Shown: in pieces, positions 44,603 through 53,342 of the stretch
Numbering within the stretch: position 1 is the stretch's first letter
How the letters are laid out: every line of letters begins with the position of its first letter
Assembly (NCBI GenBank): GCA_037190225.1
Contig: JBBCJL010000013.1
Coordinates: forward strand, 62,001 to 126,000
Source of the DNA: MKSF01 sp037190225
GTDB taxonomy: Bacteria > Bacteroidota > Bacteroidia > Chitinophagales > Chitinophagaceae
DNA: 64,000 nucleotides
Reading direction: 5' to 3'
Notes under the pieces: generated by a model
Told to the model about the DNA's origin: nothing
Databases searched by the model: none
What the model saw: only the letters and a program-made list of their open reading frames with translations
Made by a program: the position numbers and the translations under genes

Positions 44603-45760
44603 ATGAATACAACAGCAGCATTGCTCACAGCATTGGAAAGAATGCTGGAGAACAACGACCTGGACCTGTTTTCGAGGCGTGTCCTGGACGCCGTAGCCGA
44701 TACCCGGGATATGGCCATGTACAGGAAAGGCATCGAGTTTACGGAAGCTGTTCTCCGGCAGGCGCCGGAAGCCGGCCAGGTGAAGGAATGGGGACAGCAG
44801 CTACTGTCGGATATCAGGCAGTACAATATTCCGCAGGTATCCTCGGCAGCACCCGTACTTACGGTCAGGGACATTACCAAGAGCTACGGGTACGGTAAGT
44901 TTGCGCTCGGGCCCGTCTCCCTTGAGCTCAGGAAAGGCCAGGTATATGGCCTGGTGGGCGAGAACGGCAATGGTAAGACCACGCTGCTGCGCATACTCGC
45001 AAAAGAGCTTTCCTATGGCTCGGGGTCTGTAGCCTATCATTTTGAGCAGGCAAGGGCAAAGGGAGATTATGACCTCAGGACCCGCATCATCTACATCCCC
45101 CAGCGGACACAGAAATGGCATGGCAGCCTTATGGACAACCTTAAATTTGTACTGGCCAGCTATGGCACACCTGCTGCGGAAATAGAGCCGCGTATGCTGC
45201 TGATGGTGGCCCGGCTGGGACTATGGAAATATAAGGACCTGCAGTGGAGCGAATTGTCTTCCGGCTATAAGATGCGCTTCGAGCTGGCGCGCACCCTGCT
45301 GCGGGCCCCGGAAATACTGTTGCTGGACGAGCCGCTGGCGAACCTGGACATCTTATCCCAGCAGGTGATACTGGAGGACCTCAAAAACATCTGTATGTCT
45401 CCCCGCAACCCGATCGCGCTGATGCTGAGCTCCCAGCAGCTATATGAGGTGGAAAAGGTATCGGACAAGGTGATCTTCCTTAAGAACGGGCAATACAGGG
45501 ATAACAGTCAGCATACTGGCGGTACTGAAGAGCAGGCACTGATCGTAGAGCTGGATACTGCCGCATCCCGCGAGGCGCTGCAGGCGGCGCTTGCAGACCT
45601 GGCTCCGGAAAGGATCTCCTTTAACGGCGGTATCTATATCCTTACTTTCGGGGGGAAAGCCACTTTTTCCGGGGTCTTGTCTGTGCTCGGCATGTCGGGC
45701 ATTGAGATCACCTACATCCGCAATATTTCCTCGTCCACCCGGAGGTTTTTCATGGTTTGA
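44603..45760 (+). CDS. ABC transporter ATP-binding protein with N-terminal helical extension
   Basis: A 385-aa protein. Residues 1-~83 are an unrecognised helical extension (MNTTAALLTALERMLENNDLDLF ...). The nucleotide-binding domain starts at ~86: Walker A GENGNGKTT (119-127), Q-loop at YIPQR (~164-168), signature LSSGYKM at 218-224, Walker B ILLLDEP at 238-244. After ~285 a C-terminal region of about 100 residues (EQALIVELDTAASREAL ...) is of the type seen in ABC-2 transporters. Its partner is most likely the membrane protein starting 26 bases downstream. The substrate is unknown. Confidence 0.85.
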   Translation: MNTTAALLTALERMLENNDLDLFSRRVLDAVADTRDMAMYRKGIEFTEAVLRQAPEAGQVKEWGQQLLSDIRQYNIPQVSSAAPVLTVRDITKSYGYGKFALGPVSLELRKGQVYGLVGENGNGKTTLLRILAKELSYGSGSVAYHFEQARAKGDYDLRTRIIYIPQRTQKWHGSLMDNLKFVLASYGTPAAEIEPRMLLMVARLGLWKYKDLQWSELSSGYKMRFELARTLLRAPEILLLDEPLANLDILSQQVILEDLKNICMSPRNPIALMLSSQQLYEVEKVSDKVIFLKNGQYRDNSQHTGGTEEQALIVELDTAASREALQAALADLAPERISFNGGIYILTFGGKATFSGVLSVLGMSGIEITYIRNISSSTRRFFMV

Positions 45761-45786
45761 TTTCCTAATCCGCAATCGTTGCTTTT

Positions 45787-47607
45787 ATGTTCACATTTAT
45801 CCGAAAAATAAATCAATATTTACTGGAACGCTGCCCGGTGACCTGGAATACCAGGCTGGTCTGGACAGGCGCTACTGCCATTGTTATCCATATCCTGTAC
45901 CTGCTGTGGGGCTACAGTCATTTTTCTGATATCACCCTGCTGCACCAGGAAATATACGGAGACTATATCATGTTCGATGGTGTACAGTTCGTGGTATCCG
46001 TCATGATCTCCGTGGTGCTGCTGGTGGTCTGGATGATGTACCTCTTCAAGAATAATGCGCTGAAATCCTTTTATCCCCAGAACGGCAGGCATATCTTTGC
46101 TGCCTTTGCGCAGTATGTGATCATAGTTTTCCTGTGCATATCCTTCCCGGTTTCCTATGTTGCAGGATACAAGATATTTCTCAATACACGGTTTGACAAA
46201 ACAGTCATAAAGGAAGAAGCAGCGCATCTTTCCAGAAGCCGTGTCTTTTTCCTGGAAACCCCTTCGGATTATTTCATTTCGAACAGGGTATATCCTGCGC
46301 CTTATGATACCCTGTTTGCTGTGGCTTCCTCTGAGATAGACGAGCGTTATCCTGTCATACGGTATGAGCAGAACGCTACCCAGTTCTATACCTATATGTA
46401 CCGTGATTTCCTATACGATACTTTTGTCAGCAGGCAATATGATGAGCAGGCTCCCTATTCCGATGAAAAGGAGATCACAAGGGTCAGTTCCGGTACAGAC
46501 TCTATCCGTGTCTTTTATACGGATAAATTTGTTGATCTGAGCAGGACCGCGGATCCTCACTATTCCCTTTATAATTATTCGGGTGCCGGTGCTGAGTATA
46601 AACGGTATCAGCGCTACTATGACGATGAGGCTGATTATAATGGCGGATATACCTCCCAGGCGCCGGACACTATGCCTGCCTCTTCCCTGTCAAAAGCTTT
46701 CAGGACACGCGAGTTTGCTTACAATAAATATGTATATGAGCTGCTGCAGCGTAATGATCCCGGGGAGATAAAAGCATTGCTCAGCGGCACGCTGGCCATC
46801 CTTAAGAAGTATCGTATCGCTACGAACCTGGATGCGGACAACTGGTACAGGCTGGTGTACAATCCTCCCCTGTTCAGGGTGGACAGCTTTATTAGCGGGA
46901 ATCAATACAACGCTGAATATGCGGAATATTCGACTGCTACTGTTGCAGAGACGGTTATCGCCGATGCCAATGTATCGCCACGATACACCCGTTATTTGCT
47001 GGAAACATCCAAGGCATTCTATACCCTGGATAATATCCGTTCTCTTTCGGCTTGGTCCTTTGCAAAGGATGTAGCGACCATATTCTTCTGTGTAGCTATG
47101 GGACTGGCCACCGTATTGCTGATGTACCGGGTAACAGGCCTGAAAACCCTCCTGTTTACCGTTATTAGTATGATCCTTATCAGTATCCTGGTCGGGCTGC
47201 TTATTTTCCAGATCCATAACCTGAATTATAATTATGCCGGTGACAGGGAGGAGGGGACGCTGGTCAGCCTGTATATCGTTGCTTTTGTATATACCGGCAT
47301 TGCGCTGCTGCCTTTGCTTTTATGGCGTTCTTTCAGGAAGATCGTTTCGGGCATTGCGCTGAGCATTACTGTTTTAGGATTTCCGTACTTTGTCTGGCTG
47401 GTGCTGCTGCTCATCAATACCCACCAGGAGATCGCCGTCCGGGAATTGTATGAGGAGTCCCCTGATCTGTATGTACATTTACAGTACACCCTGCTTAACC
47501 GGCTTGCTCCTGTAACGGTGGTCGCTATCATCGTGGCGGTAACCATAGTATTTATGTTTTTATATACCGCCGTTATCAAACGATGGAAAGGCTTGCCTGA
47601 AGGTTAA
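45787..47607 (+). CDS. Large multi-pass membrane protein, probable ABC partner, family not recognised
   Basis: A 606-aa protein with about eight transmembrane helices: three at residues ~24-130, then a ~290-residue extracytoplasmic region rich in Tyr, Asp and Ser (133-~420), and five more to ~598. The basic C-terminus (IKRWKGLPEG) is probably cytoplasmic. This topology (3 TM, big loop, 5 TM) is unlike a standard ABC-2 permease. It follows the ABC ATPase by 26 bases with no terminator between, so it is likely the transmembrane partner. No catalytic motif is visible. Confidence 0.7.
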   Translation: MFTFIRKINQYLLERCPVTWNTRLVWTGATAIVIHILYLLWGYSHFSDITLLHQEIYGDYIMFDGVQFVVSVMISVVLLVVWMMYLFKNNALKSFYPQNGRHIFAAFAQYVIIVFLCISFPVSYVAGYKIFLNTRFDKTVIKEEAAHLSRSRVFFLETPSDYFISNRVYPAPYDTLFAVASSEIDERYPVIRYEQNATQFYTYMYRDFLYDTFVSRQYDEQAPYSDEKEITRVSSGTDSIRVFYTDKFVDLSRTADPHYSLYNYSGAGAEYKRYQRYYDDEADYNGGYTSQAPDTMPASSLSKAFRTREFAYNKYVYELLQRNDPGEIKALLSGTLAILKKYRIATNLDADNWYRLVYNPPLFRVDSFISGNQYNAEYAEYSTATVAETVIADANVSPRYTRYLLETSKAFYTLDNIRSLSAWSFAKDVATIFFCVAMGLATVLLMYRVTGLKTLLFTVISMILISILVGLLIFQIHNLNYNYAGDREEGTLVSLYIVAFVYTGIALLPLLLWRSFRKIVSGIALSITVLGFPYFVWLVLLLINTHQEIAVRELYEESPDLYVHLQYTLLNRLAPVTVVAIIVAVTIVFMFLYTAVIKRWKGLPEG

Positions 47608-47616
47608 TGTTCAGAA

Positions 47617-47657
47617 TAAAGCGGCTGTTCCGGTTCGGGAACAGCCGCTTTATCTTA
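47617..47657 (+). terminator. Terminator of the ABC/membrane protein unit
   Basis: ATAAAGCGGCTGTTCC (47617-47632), a 5-base loop, and GGAACAGCCGCTTTAT (47638-47653). The stem is perfect and starts 10 bases after the stop. The T run is short (TTTATCTT), partly within the stem. Confidence 0.8.
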
Positions 47658-47950
47658 AGGGATCATCTGCTTATAGAAAATAAGTTGTCATTACAGTGCC
47701 ACTTTGCTGAGCGGTGTCCTTTCTGCGGCTCATATACCGTTTTAGCTATAAAGGAGCTGAGGATGTTGGTCATTCCGAACGGATGTGAGGAATCTCTTAT
47801 AAATTTATAGCTTATAATGTCTTTGTTTCCTATCATAGATAGGAAGGTTATCTTTTAAATGAAGTACACAGGAATTCCTGCTGCTCCCTGATGCCGGTGT
47901 GCTGGAACAATAGCCAGTATCAGATCTCATTTGCCGGTATGATCGAAACG
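47658..47950. other. Intergenic stretch between convergent genes
   Basis: About 290 bases between the membrane protein and mreD. It contains the dispersed repeat at 47768-47787 and an 8-bp inverted repeat TTCCTATC-ATA-GATAGGAA (47827-47845) that might help end mre transcription. No reading frame looks protein-like. Confidence 0.5.
47768..47787 (+). repeat. Dispersed repeat, copy A
   Basis: TGGTCATTCCGAACGGATGT. Copy B, on the opposite strand at 58984-59003, is identical at 18 of 20 positions. The element is an imperfect palindrome (CATTCCG/CGGATG). Confidence 0.55.
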
Positions 47951-48508
47951 CTATTCCGTGAGAGTATTGCTGCCCCCGCTGGATTGGGAGAACAGCAGGG
48001 TGTACAGGATGACCAGCACCATACTTGTAATGAAAGAAATGAATGTTTTCAGCAGCAGGTAGCCGAAGCTGCGGAAGCTCCAGATCTCGATCAGGTAGTA
48101 GCAGATATGATGCACCATGATGAGCACGGCTGCATATGTAAGAAAAGGTATCCATCCCATATTCCTGACGCCGGGAGACAGGTTGGGATAGTCGGACAGT
48201 CGCTGGGGCAGCAGTGCCGTCAGCACGCTGTTCCTCACCACGGCAATGAACAGGCATACGGCCGTATGCAATCCTCCCGTATCCATAAATATATCTACGG
48301 TGAGCCCTGTACCGAAGCTAAGCAGCAGCATAGCCCAGGTCGGCGTGGACAAGGGCAGCAGCAGGATGATCAGGGGGTAAAGAAAAGGACTGTAGGGCGG
48401 CAGTCCCCACGAGCTGCTGAGCCATTGCAGATGTATGTCATTCAGGAGGAATACCTGGATGAACATGATGGTTATAAAGCGTAGTATGTTCCGTAAATAT
48501 ATACTCAT
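47951..48508 (-). CDS. mreD: Rod shape-determining protein MreD
   Basis: A 185-aa inner-membrane protein with five to six hydrophobic helices and the family pattern: FIQVFLLNDIHL near the N-terminus, PYSPFLYPLIILLLP, and GLTVDIFMDTGGLHTAVCLFIA, the conserved G-x-x-x-D-x-x region. It is part of the MreBCD complex that positions peptidoglycan synthesis enzymes in rod cells. The gene follows mreC by 3 bases. No strong terminator follows; only a weak inverted repeat lies in the downstream gap. Confidence 0.9.
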   Translation of the reverse strand: MSIYLRNILRFITIMFIQVFLLNDIHLQWLSSSWGLPPYSPFLYPLIILLLPLSTPTWAMLLLSFGTGLTVDIFMDTGGLHTAVCLFIAVVRNSVLTALLPQRLSDYPNLSPGVRNMGWIPFLTYAAVLIMVHHICYYLIEIWSFRSFGYLLLKTFISFITSMVLVILYTLLFSQSSGGSNTLTE

Positions 48509-48511
48509 CTC

Positions 48512-49459
48512 CTATTGCTCTTTTGTGGATTCCAGTTCTTTCCTTTCTTTTTCATAATCATTCATGACCACGTACACCACCCGTAATGTCCTGAAGTTGG
48601 TGCTCAGCTTTACGGTAGCGGTTTTGGTATTATTGGTAGCCACGGTATCCACGCGGACCACGTTGCCCACCGGGATATGTCCCGGGTATAAGGAAGAAAC
48701 GCTGCTGGTAGTTACGGGATCTCCTGCCCTTACTACGGAGCTCATGCTGATGTCTTTTACCAGCATATAATTCGGGCTCCCCGTTTTCCATACGGCTATC
48801 TCGTCAGAGCCGTTGATCTCTACGCCGATCTTCAGGAGATTGTTGCCTTTATCGCCCCCGCCGGATGAAATGACCGATACAACGGTGGCATAATTACCGG
48901 TGGTATTGGCCACCCGTCCTACGATACCATTGGTGGAAACTACGGGCATACCTTTCCTTACACCCTGCTTCTCGCCTTTGTTGATGGTCATATAATTAAT
49001 GTTGGGATTGGTAATGGAGCTGTTGATGACCACAGCGGGCAGGTACTCGAACTGGTTGTACCGGAGCACCTTTTTCTCTCCTACATATTTGTACTGCACA
49101 TTGCCGTCCTCGCTCTGCAGCGTGGCGATGGTATCCACCACCTTGACGGAATCCGTTTTATAGACCGGCAAAAGTGCCTGTACGGTCTGGTAGGTATCCA
49201 CGCCTGTGAGCAGGGCGATCTCGTTCCGCAGTCGGCTGTTCTCTTCCACCAGCGCCTCATTGACATCCTTGAGCCCGAAATAATACGTGATATCGCTTTT
49301 CTTTTTATAGAGATAGCCGGCAACGGCGTTGGATGAGCTTAAGATATCCGCCCCCTGAATACTCTTCTTTTGCACAATAAGCACAATGGCTATTATTTCC
49401 AGAAGCAGAAATAACAGCAGGTTCCTGAAACGCCGTATAAGTAAAAATAGTGTACGCAC
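48512..49459 (-). CDS. mreC: Rod shape-determining protein MreC
   Basis: A 315-aa bitopic protein of the elongasome. A transmembrane helix is at residues ~12-30 (NLLLFLLLEIIAIVLIVQ), followed by a coiled-coil stretch (~60-90: LKDVNEALVEENSRLRNEIALL), and two beta-barrel domains with the family motif VNSSITNPNINYMTINKGEKQGVRKGMPVVSTNGIVGRV broken across ~145-185. It binds MreB, MreD and PBP2. The start codon is GTG at 49457-49459. It is separated from mreB by 82 bases that contain a perfect 13-bp inverted repeat. Confidence 0.92.
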   Translation of the reverse strand: MRTLFLLIRRFRNLLLFLLLEIIAIVLIVQKKSIQGADILSSSNAVAGYLYKKKSDITYYFGLKDVNEALVEENSRLRNEIALLTGVDTYQTVQALLPVYKTDSVKVVDTIATLQSEDGNVQYKYVGEKKVLRYNQFEYLPAVVINSSITNPNINYMTINKGEKQGVRKGMPVVSTNGIVGRVANTTGNYATVVSVISSGGGDKGNNLLKIGVEINGSDEIAVWKTGSPNYMLVKDISMSSVVRAGDPVTTSSVSSLYPGHIPVGNVVRVDTVATNNTKTATVKLSTNFRTLRVVYVVMNDYEKERKELESTKEQ

Positions 49460-49493
49460 GGGTAATGGCTGTATGACTTATTTTATAAGAAAA

Positions 49494-49525
49494 CATATGG
49501 TACTAAATTTGCTTAGTACCATATG
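49494..49525 (-). terminator. Perfect inverted repeat in the mreB-mreC gap (attenuator or processing hairpin)
   Basis: Arms CATATGGTACTAA (49494-49506) and TTAGTACCATATG (49513-49525), a perfect 13-bp stem with a six-base loop. On the minus strand it is followed by TTTTCTTAT, so it could be a partial terminator after mreB that lowers mreC and mreD expression, or an RNA-processing site. It lies 17 bases after the mreB stop. Confidence 0.55.
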
Positions 49526-49541
49526 ATCTCTGGTTTTCAGA

Positions 49542-50564
49542 TTATTTCATCAGGAATGAAAAACGATTGATATTTTTCAGCGACATGCCGGTTCCTCTCA
49601 CCACGGCCCTCAGCGGGTCTTCTGCAATATGCACCGGCAGCTGTATCTTTTGTGCGATCCTTCTGTCCAGTCCTCTCAGCAATGCACCGCCGCCTGTGAG
49701 GTACAGGCCTCTTCTGTAAATGTCAGCGGCCAGTTCCGGCTTGGTCTTTTCCAGGGCTTTCAGGATAGCCTCTTCTATTTTAAAGATGGACTTGTCCAGG
49801 GCTTCCGCGATCTCTTCATACGATACCTGGATCTGCTTCGGTATACCGGTAACAAGGTCCCTTCCGTTCACGAAAATATCATCCGGCGGGTTTTCAAGGT
49901 CCTTGATCGCGGCGCCTACGTGGATCTTGATCTGCTCTGCAGTACGCTCCCCGATGTTCAGGCTGTGATATTTCCGCATGGCTTCGATAATATCCTGTGT
50001 GAATTCATCCCCGGCGATGCGCACGCTCTGGTCGCATACGATACCTCCCAGGGAAATGACGGATATACCTGTGGTACCGCCGCCGATATCTATGATCATG
50101 TTGCCGGTAGGCTCTTCCACATCAATGCCTATACCCAGCGCAGCGGCCATGGGCTCGTGTATCATATACACCTCCTTGGCGCCTGCCTGCTCGGCGCTGT
50201 CCCTTACGGCACGCTTCTCCACCTCCGTTATGCTGGACGGGATACAGATCACCATTTTCCAGCTCGGCGGGAATAAAGGCTTTTTAGGATATACCATTTT
50301 TATCATTTCTCTCAGCATACCTTCCGCCGCGTCAAAATCCGCGATCACGCCGTCTTTCAAGGGGCGGATGGTCTTGAGATTATCGTGGGTCTTTTCGTGC
50401 ATCATCATAGCTTTTTTGCCTACGGCTATGATCTTATTGGTTGTCCGGTCTTTTGCTACTATAGAAGGCTCGTCCACTACTACCTGGTCGTTGTGAATGA
50501 TCAGCGTATTGGCTGTTCCCAGATCTATTGCTATCTCCTGTGTTAAAAAATTAAATAAACCCAT
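49542..50564 (-). CDS. mreB: Rod shape-determining protein MreB (bacterial actin)
   Basis: A 340-aa actin-like ATPase that organises cell-wall elongation under the inner membrane. DLGTANTLIIHND at residues 13-25 is the phosphate 1 motif, IDIGGGTTGISVISLGGIV the phosphate 2 motif, and LYLTGGGALLRGLDRR the adenosine motif. The length and start (MGLFNFLTQEIAIDLGTA) match the family. First gene of mreBCD; a 310-base divergent region with promoter-like sequences lies upstream. Confidence 0.96.
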   Translation of the reverse strand: MGLFNFLTQEIAIDLGTANTLIIHNDQVVVDEPSIVAKDRTTNKIIAVGKKAMMMHEKTHDNLKTIRPLKDGVIADFDAAEGMLREMIKMVYPKKPLFPPSWKMVICIPSSITEVEKRAVRDSAEQAGAKEVYMIHEPMAAALGIGIDVEEPTGNMIIDIGGGTTGISVISLGGIVCDQSVRIAGDEFTQDIIEAMRKYHSLNIGERTAEQIKIHVGAAIKDLENPPDDIFVNGRDLVTGIPKQIQVSYEEIAEALDKSIFKIEEAILKALEKTKPELAADIYRRGLYLTGGGALLRGLDRRIAQKIQLPVHIAEDPLRAVVRGTGMSLKNINRFSFLMK

Positions 50565-50875
50565 TGTGGTTGGATATAAATAAGTTGCTTGTTGTTAATG
50601 AATTAAGTTGTGTGACGGAATATGTCAGGAGTTACAAATATATAAACATTATTTACAATGAAAAAGTAATTAAAATGATTATTTTATAACACTCTTCTGC
50701 CGTAAAGATAGACAACCTGTATGCCTGAATGAACCGATCCGAATGCAAATTTATTGTATTTTATCAGCCTAAAACAATTTGTTTGTCTAAATTATTTTAT
50801 AAAAATCTTTGCGCGGAAAAACAGTAAATTTGAACCGTTCTAAGCGTTATATAAATTATATTTAAACTTAATATT
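50565..50875. other. Divergent regulatory region between mreB and the carbonic anhydrase gene
   Basis: An AT-rich stretch with no reading frame. On the minus strand a -7-like TAAATTTG (50746-50753) has TTG (50775-50777) 21 bases upstream, as a candidate mreB promoter giving a leader of about 175 bases. On the plus strand TAAATTTG (50825-50832) and AATCTTTG (50804-50811) are candidates for the neighbouring gene. Confidence 0.45.
50782..50811 (+). promoter_or_regulatory. Possible promoter of the gamma carbonic anhydrase gene
   Basis: TTTG (50782-50785; within TTTGTTTG), an 18-base spacer, then AATCTTTG (50804-50811). The -7 box has one mismatch from TAnnTTTG. A better-matching TAAATTTG (50825-50832) lacks a properly spaced -33 element. 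Confidence 0.4.
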
Positions 50876-51388
50876 ATGCCAGTGATCTTACCAGTGAACG
50901 GAATAATGCCGGATATCCCGGAAAGTTGCTTCATCGCTCCCAATGCTACTATAGTAGGAGATGTGGAAATGGGCACGGAATGCAGTGTGTGGTTCAACGC
51001 CGTGGTCAGGGGGGATGTGAACAGCATCAGGATAGGCAATAAGGTGAATATCCAGGACGGCGCCTGCATCCATGCCACCTACCAGAAGACAAGGGTGGTG
51101 ATAGGCAATAATGTGTCTATCGGGCATAACGCCATTGTACACGGCTGTGTCATATCGGATAATGTGCTGGTGGGTATGGGAGCGATAGTTATGGATGATG
51201 TGGTCATAGGGAGCAATACGATCATCGCCGCGGGAGCCGTAGTGCTGGAAGGTACGGCGGTGCCTTCGGGCTGCATCTTTGCCGGTGTGCCCGCCAAAAA
51301 AGTGAAGGACATCGGGCCGGAGCTCATCAGCGGGGAAATAGACAGGATCGCCAATAATTATGTATTGTACAGCAGCTGGTTCAAATAG
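50876..51388 (+). CDS. Gamma carbonic anhydrase-type hexapeptide-repeat protein
   Basis: A 170-aa left-handed beta-helix protein of the YrdA/PaaY/CaiE group. Hexapeptide repeats run from ATIVGDVEMGTECSVWF to the GAIVMDDVVIGSNTIIAAGAVVLEG end. The three zinc-ligand histidines of gamma carbonic anhydrases are present: His66 (IHAT), His84 and His89 (GHNAIVHG). A C-terminal helix (RIANNYVLYSSWFK) packs in the trimer. It may hydrate CO2; many homologues are inactive. The M1 peptidase gene starts 6 bases after its stop. Confidence 0.9.
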   Translation: MPVILPVNGIMPDIPESCFIAPNATIVGDVEMGTECSVWFNAVVRGDVNSIRIGNKVNIQDGACIHATYQKTRVVIGNNVSIGHNAIVHGCVISDNVLVGMGAIVMDDVVIGSNTIIAAGAVVLEGTAVPSGCIFAGVPAKKVKDIGPELISGEIDRIANNYVLYSSWFK

Positions 51389-51394
51389 CATATC

Positions 51395-53287
51395 ATGAGG
51401 AAACTACAACAGGTAACAGGCATTGCCTTAATGATGCTGTGCTGTTTAAGCGCCTGCCAGACGGTGCAGGAGCAGGTGGAGCAGATCGCGCTGGTGGAAG
51501 AGCATTCCGACCCCCATACCTACTCCGATTATACCAGCATCGGGGTGACGCACCTGGACCTTGAGCTCTCGGTTGACTTTAAAAGCAGGATACTTTCGGG
51601 CAGCGCGCAATGGACGCTGACGCGGAATAATTCCAAAGCGATGGAGGTCATATTCGATACCTACCGCCTCGGGATCGACTCCGTGATACTGGATGACGGC
51701 AGTAAAGCCCTTTACAGCACAGGAAAATCCGATAAGATACTGGGCGCTCCCCTTACGGTAAAGGTGCAGCCGGAAACAAAGAAAGTGACCATATACTATA
51801 AGACGGCGCCGGACGCCACGGCACTGCAATGGCTGGAAGCGGAACAGACGTCCGGGAAGCGGCAGCCTTTCCTGTACACCCAGGGGGAATCCATATACAC
51901 GCGTAGCTGGATTCCCTGCCAGGACGGGCCGGGTGTCCGGTTTACCTACACTGCCGTTATCCATACGCCGGCAGACCTGATGGCCCTGATGAGCGCGGAG
52001 AATCCCCGGGAAAAAAATAAGGAAGGACTGTACCATTTCACCATGCAGCAGCCGGTACCTTCTTACCTGGTGGCGCTGGCGGTAGGCGACCTGGCCTTTC
52101 AGCCCCTGAACGACCGTATGGGTGTCTATGCAGAGCCGGTCATGCTGAAAAGAAGCGCGGCAGAGCTGAGCGGGCTGGACCGTATGATGTCGGCCGCTGA
52201 AGCGCTGTACGGGCCTTATGACTGGGGCAGATATGATGTGCTGTTCCTGCCGGGCGGCTTTCCTTTCGGCGGCATGGAAAACCCGCGCCTTACTTTTGCC
52301 ACGCCCACCATACTGACGGGAGACAAATCCCTGGTAAACCTCATTGCCCACGAGCTGGCGCATAGCTGGAGCGGTAACCTGGTCACCAATGCCACCTGGA
52401 ACGATTTCTGGCTGAATGAAAGCTTTACCGTTTATTTTGAACGGCGTATTATGGAAGCGCTGGAAGGCAGGGAATATGCGGCGATGCTGTGGGATCTCGG
52501 GCTGCAGGACCTTAAAGCCACCATCCGGCACTACGGGGAGGATAAGCAGCCGTACACCAGGCTGAAGCTGGACCTGAGAGGCCAGGATCCCGACCTCGGG
52601 CTTTCTGATATCGCCTATGAAAAAGGCGCGGCCCTGCTGCTGCTTATGGAGCAGACGATAGGCCGGAATACGCTGGATTCGTTCATCAGCCGGTACTTTG
52701 CGGCGCACCGGTTCCAGTCTGTGAACACGGAGGGCTTCGTCAGGTATATGGAAAATACGCTCTTTACCCGCTTCCCCAGGTTGCGGCAGGACATCGCGTT
52801 CGATACCTGGATATACAAGACAGGGTTGCCGGAGAACTGCCCGGAAGTGGAGAATCCCCGGTTCCGGAACGTGGACAGGGCATTGGAAGGCTTCCTTTCC
52901 GGGGGCAGCCTGCTGTCCAAAGAAAATACGGCTCACTGGTCCACGCATGAATGGCTGCATTTCCTGAGGGAGCTGAAGGACAGGAAGCCGGACGGGCAGA
53001 CGCTGAAAACGCTGGATGCCGCATTTGGCTTTTCCGGCAGCTCCAATGCGGAAATAGCGACGGTCTGGTTTACAGTGGCCATCGGCGCCCGGTATGAGGC
53101 GGCGTTTCCCCCTATGGAAAAATTCCTGGAGCATACGGGCAGGATGAAATTCCTGGAGCCCGTTTACGAAGCGCTGTATAAAAGCGATGCTTACAAAGCC
53201 AGGGCTGCCCGGTACTTTGACAGCTATAAAGACAACTATCACCCGCTTGCACGAAAGTCCGTAGCGGCGATTATCGGTGTCAACTGA
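51395..53287 (+). CDS. M1 family aminopeptidase, lipoprotein
   Basis: A 630-aa zinc aminopeptidase. The lipoprotein signal ends at LSAC (lipidated Cys21). GGMEN (residues 292-296) binds the peptide N-terminus, and HELAH (319-323) with Glu342 (NESF) are the zinc ligands; the spacing matches the family (HEXXH-x18-E). The C-terminal helical domain resembles leukotriene A4 hydrolase-type members (TLFTRFPRLRQDIAFDTWIYKTGLP). It probably acts in the periplasm or outer-membrane face, trimming peptides. It follows the carbonic anhydrase gene by 6 bases, likely in one transcript. Confidence 0.9.
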   Translation: MRKLQQVTGIALMMLCCLSACQTVQEQVEQIALVEEHSDPHTYSDYTSIGVTHLDLELSVDFKSRILSGSAQWTLTRNNSKAMEVIFDTYRLGIDSVILDDGSKALYSTGKSDKILGAPLTVKVQPETKKVTIYYKTAPDATALQWLEAEQTSGKRQPFLYTQGESIYTRSWIPCQDGPGVRFTYTAVIHTPADLMALMSAENPREKNKEGLYHFTMQQPVPSYLVALAVGDLAFQPLNDRMGVYAEPVMLKRSAAELSGLDRMMSAAEALYGPYDWGRYDVLFLPGGFPFGGMENPRLTFATPTILTGDKSLVNLIAHELAHSWSGNLVTNATWNDFWLNESFTVYFERRIMEALEGREYAAMLWDLGLQDLKATIRHYGEDKQPYTRLKLDLRGQDPDLGLSDIAYEKGAALLLLMEQTIGRNTLDSFISRYFAAHRFQSVNTEGFVRYMENTLFTRFPRLRQDIAFDTWIYKTGLPENCPEVENPRFRNVDRALEGFLSGGSLLSKENTAHWSTHEWLHFLRELKDRKPDGQTLKTLDAAFGFSGSSNAEIATVWFTVAIGARYEAAFPPMEKFLEHTGRMKFLEPVYEALYKSDAYKARAARYFDSYKDNYHPLARKSVAAIIGVN

Positions 53288-53342
53288 ATGTAATATGCGC
53301 TATATTTTTTAACTTTATACCATCATTTTAAAAGTCTGACAT

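Noticed and set aside
51446..53242. 598-codon reading frame on the minus strand
   Set aside because: It lies opposite the M1 aminopeptidase gene, whose GGMEN and HEXXH motifs are intact. The antisense product is Arg/Gln/His-rich and has no recognisable domain; a shadow of codon bias.
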